Below are positions 31,819-41,617 of a DNA stretch of 64,000 nt, piece after piece. Position 1 is the first letter of the stretch. The number at the start of each line of letters is the position of its first letter. The stretch is from NCBI GenBank assembly GCA_964016985.1, contig OZ024829.1, forward strand, positions 69,318,267 to 69,382,266, written 5' to 3'. Made by a program: the position numbers and the translations under genes. The notes under the pieces are model-generated. The model was not told where the DNA came from, did not search any database, and saw nothing but the letters and a program-made list of their open reading frames with translations. Source of the DNA: Anodontia alba. Its lineage: Eukaryota; Mollusca; Bivalvia; Lucinida; Lucinidae.

Positions 31819-34483
31819 TTAGCTCACCTGAGCCGAAGGCTCAAGGTGAGCTATAGTGATCACTCACCGTCCGTCGTCGTCGTCATCGCCGTCGTCCGTC
31901 TGTCCACAATCTTTAAACAACATCTCCTCCTAAACCACTGATTGGAATTTGACCAAACATCACAGGAATGATCCTTGGTTGGTCCTCTTTCAAAGTTGTT
32001 CAAATGGTTCCGGTCCATTGCATATCTAGGTCACAGGAGCTAAAAATAGATTTTTTTAACTAAAAAATTAAAAAATCTTCTTGTCAGAAACCACTGGACC
32101 GATTTCCATATAATTTTGCAGAAATGTTCCTTTGGTGACCCTCTACCAAGATTGTTCAAGCCATTTGGATTCGACAAAAACATGGCCGCCAGCGGGGCGG
32201 GGCTTATTTTCCCTATATATATGTAGATAGAAAATTTTAAAATCTTCTTGTCAGAAACCACTGGACCGATTTCAATATAATTTTGCAGAAATGTTCCTTT
32301 GGTGATCCTCTATCAAAATTGTTCAAGCCATTTGGATTCGTCAAAAAACATGGCCGCCAGGAGGCGGGGCTTATTTTCCCTATATATCTATATAGAAAAC
32401 TTAAAAAATCTTCTTGTCTGAAACCACTGGACCGATTTCCATATAATTTTGCAGAAATGTTCCTTTGGTGATCCTCCACCAAGATTGTTCAAGCTATTTG
32501 GATTCGTTAAAAACCATGGCCGCCATGGGGCGGGGCTTATTTTCCCTATATATCTATATAGAAAACTTTAAAAATCCTCTTGTCAGAAACCAATAGACCA
32601 ATTTCAATATAATTTTGCAGAAATGTTCCTTTGGTAATCCTCTACCAAGATTGTTCAAGCCATTTGGATTCGTCAAAAAACATGGCCGCCAGGGGGCGGG
32701 GCTTATTTTCCCTATATATCTATATAGAAAACTTAAAAAATCTTCTTATCGGAAACCACTGGACCGATTTCAAAATTATTTTGCAGAAATGTTCCTTTGG
32801 TGATCCTCTACCAAGATTGTTCAAGCCATTTGGAGTCGTCAAAAAACGTGGCCGCCAGGGGGCGGGGCTTATTTTCCCTGTATATCTATATATATAGAAA
32901 ACTTAAAAAATCTTCTTGTCAGAAACCACTGGACCGATTTCCATATAATTTTGCATAAATGTTCCTTTGGTGATTTTGTACCAAGATTGTTCAAGCCATT
33001 GGGATTTGTCGAAAAACATGGCCGCCAAGGGGCAGGGCTTATTTTCCCTATATATCTTTGAAACTTGAAACATCTTTTTGTCAAAACCACTGGACCGATT
33101 TCATTATAACTTGACAAAAAATGTTTTCTTGGTGACCCTCTACCAAGATTATTCAAGTAATCGTGATTCATCAAAAAACATGGCCGCTAGGGTTGGAGCT
33201 TATTTCCCCTTTATATCTATATAGAAAACTTGAAAAAATCTTGTCAGAAACCACTGGACCGATTTCAATATAACTTGGCAGAAATGTTTCCTTGGTGACC
33301 CTTTACCAAGATTGTTCAAGCTGCCATGGTTTGTCAAAAAACATGGCTGCTAGGGGGCGGGGCTTATTTTCACTATATTTCTATATAGAAAATTTGAAAA
33401 AATCTTCTTGTCAGAAACCACTGGACCGATTTCAATATAACTTGGCAGAAATGTTTCCTTGGTGACCCTTTATCAGATTGTTCAAGCTGTCATGATTTGT
33501 CAAAAAACATGGCTGCTAGGGGGCTGGGCTTATTTTCCCGAAATATCTGTATAGAAAACTTTAATGATCTTCTTGTCAGAAACCACTGGACTGATTTCAA
33601 TATAACATTGCAGAAATGTTTCTTATGTAACCCTCTTTCAAGGTTGTTCAAGCTGTCATGATTCGTCAAAAAACATGGCCACCAGGGCGAGGGGCTTATT
33701 TTCCCTATATATCTATATAGAAAACTTTAAAAATCTTCTTGTCAGAAACCACAGGACCGATTTCATTATAACTTGGCAAAAACGTTTCCTTGGTGACCCT
33801 CTACCAAGATTGTTCAAGTAATCGTGATTTGTCAAAAAACATGGCTGCTAGCGGGTGGGGCTTATTTTCCATATATAATCTATATAGAAAACTAAAAAAT
33901 CTTTTTGTCATAAACCACCAGACCGATTTCAATATAACTTGGCAGGAATGTTTCTTTGGTAACCCTCTACCAAGATTGTTGAAGCTGTCATGATTCGTCA
34001 AAAAACATGGCCGCTAGGGGGCGGGGCTTATTTTCCTTATATATCCATATAAAAAAAAATTAAAAGTCTTCTCGTAAGAAACCGTTGGACCGAGTTCAAT
34101 GTAACTTGGCAGGAATGTTGCTTTGGTGGTCCTCTACCAAGATTGTTCAAGCCTTCATGATAGGTAAAAAAAGATGGCCCCCAGGGGGAGGGGCTTATTT
34201 TCCGTATATATCTGTATAGAAAACATTAAAATTCTTCTTGTCAAATACCTCCTGACTGATTTCAATAATGCTTTGGTGACCCTCTACCAAGAATGTTCAA
34301 GCAATTCCGATTTGTCAAAAAACATAGCTGCTAGGGGGTGGGGCTTATTTTCTCTAGAGATCTAAATAGAAAACTTTAAAAATCTTCTTGTCAGAAACCA
34401 CTGAACCGATTTCAGTTTAACTTGGCAGGAATGTTCCTTTGGTTATCCTCTACCAAGTTTGTTCAACCTGTCACGATTCGTCC

Positions 34484-34515
<32 letters not shown>

Positions 34516-35146
34516 GTTAGGGGGTAGGGCTTTATAGCGATATAAAACAATTTAAAAATCTTTTTGCCAGAAACCACTGGACCAATTTCAGTATAACTTG
34601 GCAGAAATGTTCCTTTGGTGACCCTCTTTCAAGATTAAGTCAAGTCGTTATGATGAGTTAAAAAGAAAAAAAACATGGCTTGGGAGGGGGGTTGGGGGCG
34701 GGGGGCGGGTGGTGGGGACAGGGCTATAAAATTTATACATAGATCTTAGAGCAGTGAACTTGGCTGAAACTTCAACAGTAAGTATGGGGGTGGTCGGGTG
34801 GTGCGAAGGTGCTGTGTATCTTACATCACTGGGGCGTCCAACTGATATTGGCTTACAGTTGGGCAAGGCCTGCTATCCTTGTAGTGGGTAAGGGTAGAGG
34901 GGGAATGTTTTTATTTCTTCTGTTTCTTCACTTTCATTCCTGTTCCTCTTTCTTCCCTGTCCCTCTCTTTCATCTCCTCTACTCTCTCTCTTCTATCTCT
35001 TTTCTCCCTTTCTCTGGGAGACGACACAAAATGACCCTCAAGGGTTGACGTGTCGTTAAACCCCAACACAATCAAATCAACAGTAAGTATGCAAATCTGT
35101 TTGCTCAGGTGAGCGATATAGGACCATCATGGTCCTCTTGTTCTAA
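31819..35146. mobile_element. Helentron/pearl-like non-autonomous element with about 16 tandem core units
   Basis: The 5' end reads AGCTCACCTGAGC with CGAAGGCTCAAGGTGAGCT next to it. The 3' end has the inverted counterpart GCTCAGGTGAGCG at 35104-35116, followed by a hairpin (GGACCATCATGGTCC) and TCTTGTT. After a CGT-rich start and a 5' domain (31860-32050), about 16 units of 165-170 bp follow, each with TTGTCAGAAACCACTGGACC, TTGTTCAAG, AAAACATGGCCGCCAGGGGG and GGGGCTTATTTTCCC, decaying toward 34650. This architecture (subterminal inverted repeats, tandem core, 3' hairpin) fits Helentron-associated elements and the bivalve pearl family. No Rep/Helicase gene is here. Frames within the units are artefacts. 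Confidence 0.7.
34772..35091 (+). mobile_element. SINE family 4, copy a, with 15-bp target duplication
   Basis: tcaacagtaagtatg at 34772-34786 and 35077-35091 brackets a 290-bp insert (34787-35076) inside the Helentron-like element. The insert has GGCTTACAGTTGGGCAAGGC, a CT-rich stretch and ends GTCGTTAAACCCCAACACAA, TCAAATCAA. A minus-strand relative lies at 55262-55503. Its 3' end resembles that of SINE family 1 (CGTTAAACC.CAACACAA). No clear tRNA head is recognised. Confidence 0.8.
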
Positions 35147-35150
35147 GTTG

Positions 35151-35476
35151 CTAGCTTCAGTAGGCCTCGGTGGCTCAGTTGGATGCGCCGTCCGACTGGA
35201 GACCAGGAGGCCGCGTTTCAACCCCCGCCGAGGTCGGCAACATTCTTTCGTGGAGATTGATCGTGAAATACTTTCTACGGTCATTGTCTCTCTTTCGCTG
35301 ATTCAAGAAGGGCAGTTGTCAGTTTCTGTCGAAAGAATGTGCACAATACTGGTTAACCGCTTAGAGGATTAAGCCTGCCCAGTAAACGTGTGGTTAGGTA
35401 AACTGACCGCGCTCGACATGACCCCATTGGGTTGATTGGACCGTTAAACCTCAACACAAACAAACTAGCTTCAGTA
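35151..35476 (+). mobile_element. SINE family 1, copy d, with 12-bp target duplication
   Basis: ctagcttcagta at 35151-35162 and 35465-35476 flanks a full SINE (35163-35464): GTGGCTCAGTTGGATGCGCC (box A-like), a damaged box B (GCGTTTCAACCCC), body and GGCCGTTAAACCTCAACAC-type end (here GGACCGTTAAACC). It lies directly beyond the Helentron-like 3' end. Confidence 0.85.
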
Positions 35477-35519
35477 ATGATTCTGGGCCGAATTCTCATA
35501 TCCCCTTCACTTTGCGCCT

Positions 35520-35720
35520 GCTACAAAGAGACCCCGATCAGATTGAACATACTGCACAGTTCGCTCAGCGCCTTTCATAGCCATTCCTTTCCCACAAACC
35601 GGAGATACCTACCAGACCGAATTTGCACTTGCTAGAAAGAGGCCCTGATCAGACTGAACATATTGCACAGTCTGCTCAGCGTCCTTCCTATCCACCTCAT
35701 GCACGTGTAACGTATTTTGC
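35520..35720. repeat. Tandem pair of about 113 bp
   Basis: GCTACAAAGAGACCCCGATC and GCTAGAAAGAGGCCCTGATC begin two units continuing AGA(T/C)TGAACATA(C/T)TGCACAGT and CTCAGCG. Confidence 0.7.
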
Positions 35721-36192
35721 GCCTACTTGGCTTTATGAGACCAACAATGAAATATGGATGATGATGAGATAAAGAGATGTATATATATATATTTTCCTTT
35801 GGGCTATCTTGCCAACTGAATGAAAATAAAATAATTGTGAATGATTGGATCAAACAACAGATCACGGGAATTAGGTTGCAATAATATGACATATACACGT
35901 TGAAAACCAGGAATCCGAATGTCTGACTCAATATCTGAGGCTTGTCAGACTTTAATAATGCACTGAAACCACCGTGAAAATCAAAATAATCAAGGTTCAG
36001 GCTGCTAATTGTAATAGCTTACGCCCTGTCTATGACGCTCGCATCAGTAGACAACACGGGTGCAGTGTACTACAATTTGTCCTGAATTGCTTAATTATTA
36101 GTATGATATTCCTATATGCAATTGTACTGCTTCTTCTTCTTCGATGTTAATTGTCCGACGAATACTAACAGACTGACTGATTATCTATCTAT
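35721..36192. other. No gene seen
   Basis: AT-rich sequence with an ATATATAT tract near 35780. Nothing recognised. Confidence 0.4.
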
Positions 36193-36350
36193 TCAGATTT
36201 TTAACGCTACCAGGCAACTGAGACACACAGAGGCAGCGCCAGAAAAATCTGGATTAGTTTTACCGTGACCTTGGCTTGAAATAGTGTGCACGCATAATTC
36301 ATGCGTGTACTACCTCGCCTGATCAGGCGATATGAAATAAAGGTCAAGGT
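36193..36350 (+). ncRNA. Structured repeat, copy L (co-varying hairpins)
   Basis: This copy aligns with 38088-38256. Shared primary sequence: CAGATTTTTAACGCT, CCAGGCAACTGAG, GAGGCAGCGCCAGA, AATCTGGATT, GGCTTGAAA and ACCTCGCC. A hairpin GTGCACGCAT-aattc-ATGCGTGTAC (36286-36310) and an outer stem ACCGTGACCTT (36262-36272) with AAGGTCAAGGT (36340-36350) occupy the same places as stems of different sequence in the other copy. Whether the folded form is RNA or DNA is not known, and no known RNA family matches to my knowledge. Confidence 0.45.
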
Positions 36351-36563
36351 CTATAAGTTACAGAATTTAGAATGTCCGGTCAAAAGAAACGTGTGTATTA
36401 CCAATACCCAATGTAATCTCACACTTGCTCAAAATGCCACCGGCCCTAAAAAGGGCCATGGAGCCGCTAGCAAGAGGTAGAAGTTATCTTCAGAACAATG
36501 GCAGCAGCCGGATCAGAACCTTGACATGAGTGGTCCAGGTCGTCGTACCATTGGATGGCGTTG
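36351..36563. other. Sequence between structured repeat L and a minus-strand frame
   Basis: An ATG at about 36434 opens a 32-codon frame (MPPALKRAMEPL). A comparable short frame (MPRTHTRKIG) follows the structured repeat at 38354. The parallel is suggestive but coding is not supported. Confidence 0.3.
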
Positions 36564-36911
36564 TCAACTGGATCGGCCCGCTTGAATCGCTCTCGATGTC
36601 GTTATAGTTATTTTCATGACGTAGGCTCCTTTGCCAAGTACCATGCGGACGGCCCGATGAAGCGAATAAAGTAGGCCGGCAGGTAAACGTTGAACTTCTC
36701 TTCTCTCGGTATAGTTAAGCTCATATTGTCTATAGGCCCTGATTATGATGTACTTTGTCTTGTCCGGCTGCTGGTCAGTAACCACCTCATCGAGATCATA
36801 CTTCTCATGAAGTGGATACTCTCTTCCTTCTCCGGCGACTACTGTGCTTTCGACATCTTTCAGAAAGTCGTTTTTTGCTTGGCGCTTTACACAGAAGAAG
36901 TAAATTTGCAA
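36564..36911 (-). pseudogene. Unrecognised retroelement-like frame (KRQAK-type)
   Basis: The minus-strand frame of about 115 codons includes FCVKRQAKNDFLKDVESTV, then acidic and Arg/Tyr-rich stretches (PDKTKYIIIRAYRQYELNY). A related start, IKRQAKIVFRRDVERTV, is encoded on the opposite strand at 37321-37375, so the two sites are inverted copies. No catalytic motif is recognised. It may be a fragment of a gag or ORF1-type protein, or chance. Confidence 0.3.
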
Positions 36912-37298
36912 ACTTTTGCCATGATTTAATGCAAAACCATTTGTCGTAGCTACCTATGTACAAAAAGTTTAATTCTAGTCATTGGTTTTTAAAAAATCAA
37001 ATATTTTCACTTTTTCCCATAGTAAAAATGAAGCCAAATGATGCAGAAATTTGTAGAGTAGGTAATTTGGAGCCAGATTTTCAACATGTTCCACTTGTTC
37101 ATTTTTCCTGAAATTTTCACAATATTGTTGTAAAACATTACTAATTCAAATTCAGCAAAGAATAGTAAAAAATGTTTTCTTTGACAAAAATTCCAAAAAA
37201 TCACTTTACTATAGAAATTGCATAGGTCAGACCAACTTTTAGCCATTACAAAACACAGAAACATAAAAGACAAATGGTTTCTGTTAAGATATGGTCAA

Positions 37299-37866
37299 TC
37301 AGAACAAAATATTTTCATTTAAAATAAAACGGCAAGCAAAAATAGTCTTTCGAAGAGATGTCGAAAGGACAGTTAACTTCTCCCTGCCTGGTTCCTGCAA
37401 AGGCGACCTCACCCTGGGCTTCTTGGGTGGAGGCGATGGAGTCTTCCTCCCTTGGCTCATACTGGAATCCTCTTTCTTCTTCTTGACTGGTGAAGCAGGC
37501 TTCCGAGGTGACAAAGACAGCTTCTTCTTCGTCTTCCTTGATACCACTTCCTTCCACTCCCCTTCCGGAGAGTGGTCAGTCGTGGTATCAACTGAAGAGT
37601 GGGTGCTTGGTCCCTCTGTCGACGCCATGGAGTCTTGAGGTGTTGACGGTGTGGAACACACCGCCACGTCGAGTTCATCCTCCATCACTGTTCGCGTGGG
37701 CGCCGCCATTTTCTTTGCCGCCATCTTGTGGAGTCTTGAGGTGTTGACGGTGTGGAACACATCGCCACGTTGAGTTCATCCTCCATCACTGTTCTCGTGG
37801 GCGCCGCCATTTTCTTTTCCGCCATCTTGGTCTCGCCACCAGTCACACCATCAGCAGATTGTTTCA
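37299..37866 (-). pseudogene. Lys/Ser/Pro-rich ORF1-like frame with 103-bp internal duplication
   Basis: The minus strand holds a frame of 153 codons with EGEWKEVVSRKTKKK, SPRKPASPVKKKK and SPPPKKPRVRSPL. This composition is common in ORF1/gag-type proteins of retroelements. The N-terminal part (KKMAAPTRTVMEDEL, CSTPSTPQDS) is tandemly duplicated by a 103-bp repeat (37631-37733 and 37734-37836), which breaks the upstream copy. No zinc knuckle or enzyme domain accompanies it. A decayed retroelement ORF1 is the best guess. Confidence 0.35.
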
Positions 37867-38087
37867 TCGTCCTACTCAGTGGTTAGTTTGCCGCGACGTT
37901 TGAGTTCGGAGAAGCTGCCAAGTTATTTCTAACTTGACAATATGCTTCCCTTCCGTCAAACGCCAAATCGGCCGCCCAACAATAGGCAAACTGTTGAGCG
38001 CTAAGGCGCATACTTGTGGTACTTCTATCGTATCCATAGTATTGAAGTCTTCACTTGTTGAGACTGATTTAGTTCAGTTTTCAGTTT

Positions 38088-38256
38088 CCAGATTTTTAAC
38101 GCTGCCAGGCAACTGAGTCACATAGAGGCAGCGCCAGATAAATCTGGATTTGTTTTACTGGACTACTGGGTTGGCTTGAAACGGTGTCTAGTTATAATTC
38201 ATAACTAGGTCACCTCGCCCAGACACAGACACCGTGCATATAAATAGTCGTCCAGT
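38088..38256 (+). ncRNA. Structured repeat, copy R (co-varying hairpins, TATA-like box)
   Basis: Nested stems are visible: CCAGATTT (38088) with AAATCTGG (38140); CGCTGCC (38100) with GGCAGCG (38127); outer ACTGGACTACT (38157-38167) with AGTCGTCCAGT (38246-38256, one mismatch); ACGGTGT (38181) with ACACCGT (38229); CTAGTTAT-aattc-ATAACTAG (38188-38208). A TATAAATAG lies at 38239. Compared with copy L, the stem sequences differ while pairing is kept, and the AATTC loop is identical. Could be a folded RNA, a promoter-associated cruciform or part of a mobile element. Confidence 0.5.
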
Positions 38257-38729
38257 CTGTAAGTTTCAGAATTTGGAGCGTTGGCCTAAAGAGTTCGAGT
38301 TTAAAACTAACATCATGGTGTTTTTGTCCATGTGTTATTCTCTGTCTGTCAACATGCCACGGACCCACACGCGGAAGATTGGAGAAGGAGGAGGCTGGAG
38401 GAGCGAGCATTGTGGAGGGGTTCAGAGTCTTAGCTCAAACGCGTTGTCTAAATAAACGCGTAGTCGAAAGCCAAAAAAATATGGAAGGAGGGTCCTAGAG
38501 TGAGTTTTATTTATTCGCGCAGTCGAAAAAGAGAGAAGAAATACACGTAGTCGAAAGCTAACGAAAAGAAAAAACTGAAAAAACTAAAGAACTTACTAAG
38601 TTACAGTTGCAAAGGATTTATTTGGACCGTTCGAGAGAGGCATCTTTAAGGGACTTCCTAAGCCGAATCATGTAAGAGAAGGTAATTCACCAGTTGCCCC
38701 GCCTCTGAAAGATTAATTATAGTCCATGT
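38257..38729. other. Sequence after structured repeat R
   Basis: Contains a short frame from the ATG at 38354 (34 codons to TAA at 38453) and three CG(C)GTAGTCGAAAGC-like repeats (38455, 38517, 38548). No gene is supported. Confidence 0.35.
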
Positions 38730-38835
38730 GACGAAGGCTTAGGATCTTGGTTTTATAAATTTTTTACATATGTTCATGCGGAACCAAGACTCAAGCCTTC
38801 GTCTTAGAGGAGTCCGCAAGAAAGGCATTTGCGGC
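38730..38835. repeat. Two adjacent hairpins
   Basis: GACGAAGGCTT (38730-38740) plus CTTGGTT (38746-38752) pair with AACCAAG (38782-38788) plus AAGCCTTCGTC (38793-38803), giving 18 perfect pairs. Just after, CCGCAA pairs with TTGCGG (38815-38834). They fit the hairpin-rich character of this part of the window. Confidence 0.65.
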
Positions 38836-38945
38836 CTCCCCCAATAAAGTTGATGGTTTTGTTGTGCTTGCATTGCCTGTTTGTTAGTTGTGGTAACTGT
38901 GTGGGGCATGCGTGGTTGTGTTTTTCATAGAGTAGACACAGACAC

Positions 38946-39319
38946 TTCCTTCTATCTTGTTATCTCTCTCTTCCCAAACCTTTAACCTGAAAAATACTTA
39001 AAACGCTGAGAGAGATTAATACAAGTTTATAAAATTAAATTTCATTTGTACTACAAATAGATTTGTAGTAATCATATTTTGTGCTAAGTTCGTGAAACGG
39101 ATTAAAATCTCTGATATGATCGTACGTGGGGGAAAGCATCCAAGCCGAAGCACCGACAGAAGCCTATCTCTGATTGGATCAGAAATTTTGAAAGGAGGCC
39201 TCTGATTGGTTTAGAATAGTTCAATTTCAATCCTCCCAAAAGATTCCAATCCGTTTCCCTTTCCTAGCTAACAAGATCAGAACTGATTGTCCTTGATGAA
39301 TTTTGCAAGATAGAAGGAA
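38946..39319. repeat. Nested inverted repeats
   Basis: TTCCTTCTATCTTG (38946-38959) is the perfect complement of 39306-39319. Inside it, GAAACGGATT (39094-39103) pairs with AATCCGTTTC (39248-39257). ACTACAAAT-ag-ATTTGTAGT near 39052-39071 forms a tight hairpin. A diverged duplicate of the CGTACGTG...TCTGATTGG segment (39123-39180) recurs at 39640-39695. Confidence 0.6.
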
Positions 39320-39827
39320 TAAATATCCTGTAAATAAATTGAAAATATATATTTATTAGTTTTATGGTGTCAAAAAGGAAAAGTTGAACATATATTATCC
39401 ATCAGTTCCTTTTTTGGCCTTTCCACTCTGCTATCGTTTATCCAGTTTGTTTTAACTACTTGAAAGTTTAGCATGATTAAATTTAATATAAAAAGACTAG
39501 GTAAAATAAATTCTTTCTACGTAGTTTATTTACTAAATAGTGTTTTGGAAAAGCATATTCTAAAAAGTCCCTCGCTACCCTGGGTATATCAATGAAGCCT
39601 GTCGCTATAAGTGGATTGCAACTTGGATGTCTTAGGTCGTACGTGAGGGAGGACATCCTACCCGAACTGCTTCAGAAAGGCTCTTTCTGATTGGTCCTCA
39701 GACCTACGATTTCAATCCCTTTTATGTTTCAAGCTCGTGTTAACTGTATGCGTATAGAGAGCTGTAAAAGGTCGTAATCTGCAAGAGATCCAAATACAAA
39801 TGTATATATATTAATGCCGCCATCTCT

Positions 39828-39864
<37 letters not shown>

Positions 39865-39994
39865 ATTAACATGTAAACCTTTCTTACTTCTTACATACCT
39901 TTTTGTCTCCTCTTTCTAATTTTAGCTTGCGGAAACGAAATACAAGCTTTTTTAGGAAGAGGAGTCCCTCTCTTACCATCACCCTGATCAGACT
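39320..39994. other. No gene seen; poly-A tract
   Basis: Contains the second CGTACGTG...TGATTGG segment and an A-run at 39831-39861. A possible acceptor (ctaattttag at about 39925) precedes a short open stretch, but no donor or family supports an exon. Confidence 0.35.
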
Positions 39995-40280
39995 GTATTG
40001 GCCTGTGTGTCGTCTAGACGGCTCACAGGTCAATATTCAAATTTTCCCCATTTCTCTTTGTGTTGGTCTGTGTTCTGTGATAGCAGTTCACAGGCCAACC
40101 GTTTTAATTGTAGACCTTTGAACCACTATAGGGCCCAGAGGTCTACAACTATTAGTTACTATAATATTTATAAATATATATTTAGTTGACCTGCACAGTG
40201 TATGTACATTGTGTAGGTCAGCTATAAATAGAACGTGATACAGGTGTAACTATTATTCATTTACTATGTAAATCATGAAT
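39995..40280 (+). ncRNA. Cluster of five consecutive hairpins with G-T pairs
   Basis: Stems in order: TATTGGCCTGTG with CACAGGTCAATA (39995-40034, inner palindrome CGTCTAGACG); TTGGTCTGTG with CACAGGCCAA (40062-40097); TTGTAGACCT with AGGTCTACAA (40107-40147); TGACCTGCACAGTGTA with TACATTGTGTAGGTCA (40186-40219); TATTCATTTAC with GTAAATCATGAATA (40252-40279). Several mismatches at DNA level are G-T, which would pair in RNA. TATAAATAG follows the fourth stem and AATAAA lies near 40275. It may be a folded transcript; identity unknown. Confidence 0.45.
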
Positions 40281-40918
40281 AAACAGTTGTAATGAATGAA
40301 ACAGTAGTAGTATATCGTAACTTTTATTAACTGATTTATTGCGTGAACACGGTTTATATACCGCAGTCTACGTCACAGATTTCCCAGCATCCTTCAAACA
40401 TTCTCCGTCAGTCTGACGGGAATTCCCGGACATCTACAAAGTTTGCCTTGTTTACCTTAGCAAGCTTTTTAATCAGCCAAGCGTCTACGAGTTAGGCTAT
40501 GATCGGCATTAAATTTACCTTTTATTTGTTTATTAAATAGAGATTGTGATATGTTCAAGTGTATACATCACTATTAAAATTATGATTATGGAAAACTATG
40601 AAGATTTATGCCTTCAAGTACCTTTAAGAGTGGATTATTCTAATTAATTGATGAATGGTGCGTAATCTGCTAACAGGTAGTTACAGAATAGAATAGAATA
40701 TCGTTGTCTAAAATTAGCTTACCTGATCATTTTTCGTTATATTACCCACGCTTCCGGGTACATGCGTCCCGCATGGTAAAAACATAAAATAAACCATGAT
40801 CATCAATGCTTTACTTTAAAACTACATTTTCATGGTTAAACAACATGTTATAGTATATGTCTCGTACTTTAAAAATAAAAGTTTTTTGTTTTTTGTTTTT
40901 TTTTTTTCTTAATCTATC
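40281..40918. other. No gene seen
   Basis: AT-rich sequence with a T-run near 40880-40908. No supported coding or repeat signal. Confidence 0.4.
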
Positions 40919-41091
40919 ATGTTTTAACTGCACAATACATTAACCTATAGGCAATGTGCTATTCTATTCTGTTTTCACACCTTCCACAGAAAAACGACCT
41001 TTCAGTCGTAGTCTTAATCCAGAAGGTCCCTTAGGCAGTTACCTGTGTGACGTAACTCTTCCCGCTTAATTGATCACATGTCAGTTTCTTT
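40919..41091. repeat. Left inverted repeat of a 6-kb unit
   Basis: About 173 bp including AACCTATAGGCAATGTGC, CACACCTTCCACAGAAAAAC, CAGTCGTAGTCTTAATCCAG and CGCTTAATTGATCAC, matched in inverted orientation at 46792-46966 at roughly 90% by eye. It bounds the hairpin-rich unit. Confidence 0.8.
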
Positions 41092-41109
41092 TCTGTGGAC
41101 AAAGAAAAT

Positions 41110-41380
41110 CAACAAGGATTTTTTACCAGTGAAAGAAATTCGGATTATTTCTTTTCTTCACGGTTAAATTTCTGTATCCTTGTGTTTCTTTTGTTTCTTT
41201 ATCACTCCTTTCACTATCCGTGTTATTTATTGAAAATTTCGATTGTCGATTTCTTGTAATTATTGATTGGCTTTTCACGACAGGCGTTTTCGCGACTCTC
41301 GCTATAATCGGCACAACGCTCGTGTGCGGTCGGTTCGGAAGTCGTGTTTTTCCCAAAATATACTTGTTCTTTTTGTTCCA
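41110..41380. other. Hairpin-rich DNA after the left arm
   Basis: A long imperfect stem (CAAGGAT...ATCCTTG, 41113-41182, with inner GTGAAAGAAAT and ATTTCTTTTCTTCAC) and GC-richer sequence to about 41345. No gene is identified. Confidence 0.45.
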
Positions 41381-41381
41381 G

Positions 41382-41548
41382 GTTATTTAGCGATGCGACA
41401 TGCTATAACTGGACTATTACTGGATATCTTGCAGAGAACTACGAGTTGGCTGAAGATTTCTATGGTGGAGAAGCTGTTTAGTAAAGAACTTGTCAACCCT
41501 TGTTGGTTATATGACAATTCTTTACTGATGGGACACCACCCCACATAG
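41382..41548 (+). CDS. Possible terminal exon, low support
   Basis: A good acceptor (tctttttgttccag, ending 41381) precedes a frame that, entered in phase 1, encodes YLAMRHAITGLLLDILQRTT and onward to TAG at 41546. AATAAA follows at about 41603. That layout fits a 3' exon. Against it, no family is recognised, and the exon overlaps a 15-bp hairpin (41480-41526: AGTAAAGAA and TTGTCA paired with TGACAA and TTCTTTACT). Confidence 0.25.
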
Positions 41549-41617
41549 CTATGCTGCCCAGGGTAAGACCCATCAAGGTGGCATCTTTGGGTACTTAGTA
41601 TCCAATAAAGTCTAAGT

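Noticed and set aside
32040..34365. Many overlapping short frames within the tandem core
   Set aside because: They repeat with the 165-170-bp unit, on both strands, and reflect the repeat and not a gene.
31860..34650. CRISPR-like array of repeats
   Set aside because: The units are long, tandem and diverged without unique spacers of constant size, and the DNA is eukaryotic.
38088..38150. Twister ribozyme, because TAACGCTGCC resembles the twister core
   Set aside because: The required downstream loop with CCCAAG and the partner GGG are not found, and the second copy has a base change in this block.
36193..38290. LTR pair of a small retrotransposon
   Set aside because: The direct copies do not start TG and end CA, there is no primer site or polypurine tract, and similarity is patchy.
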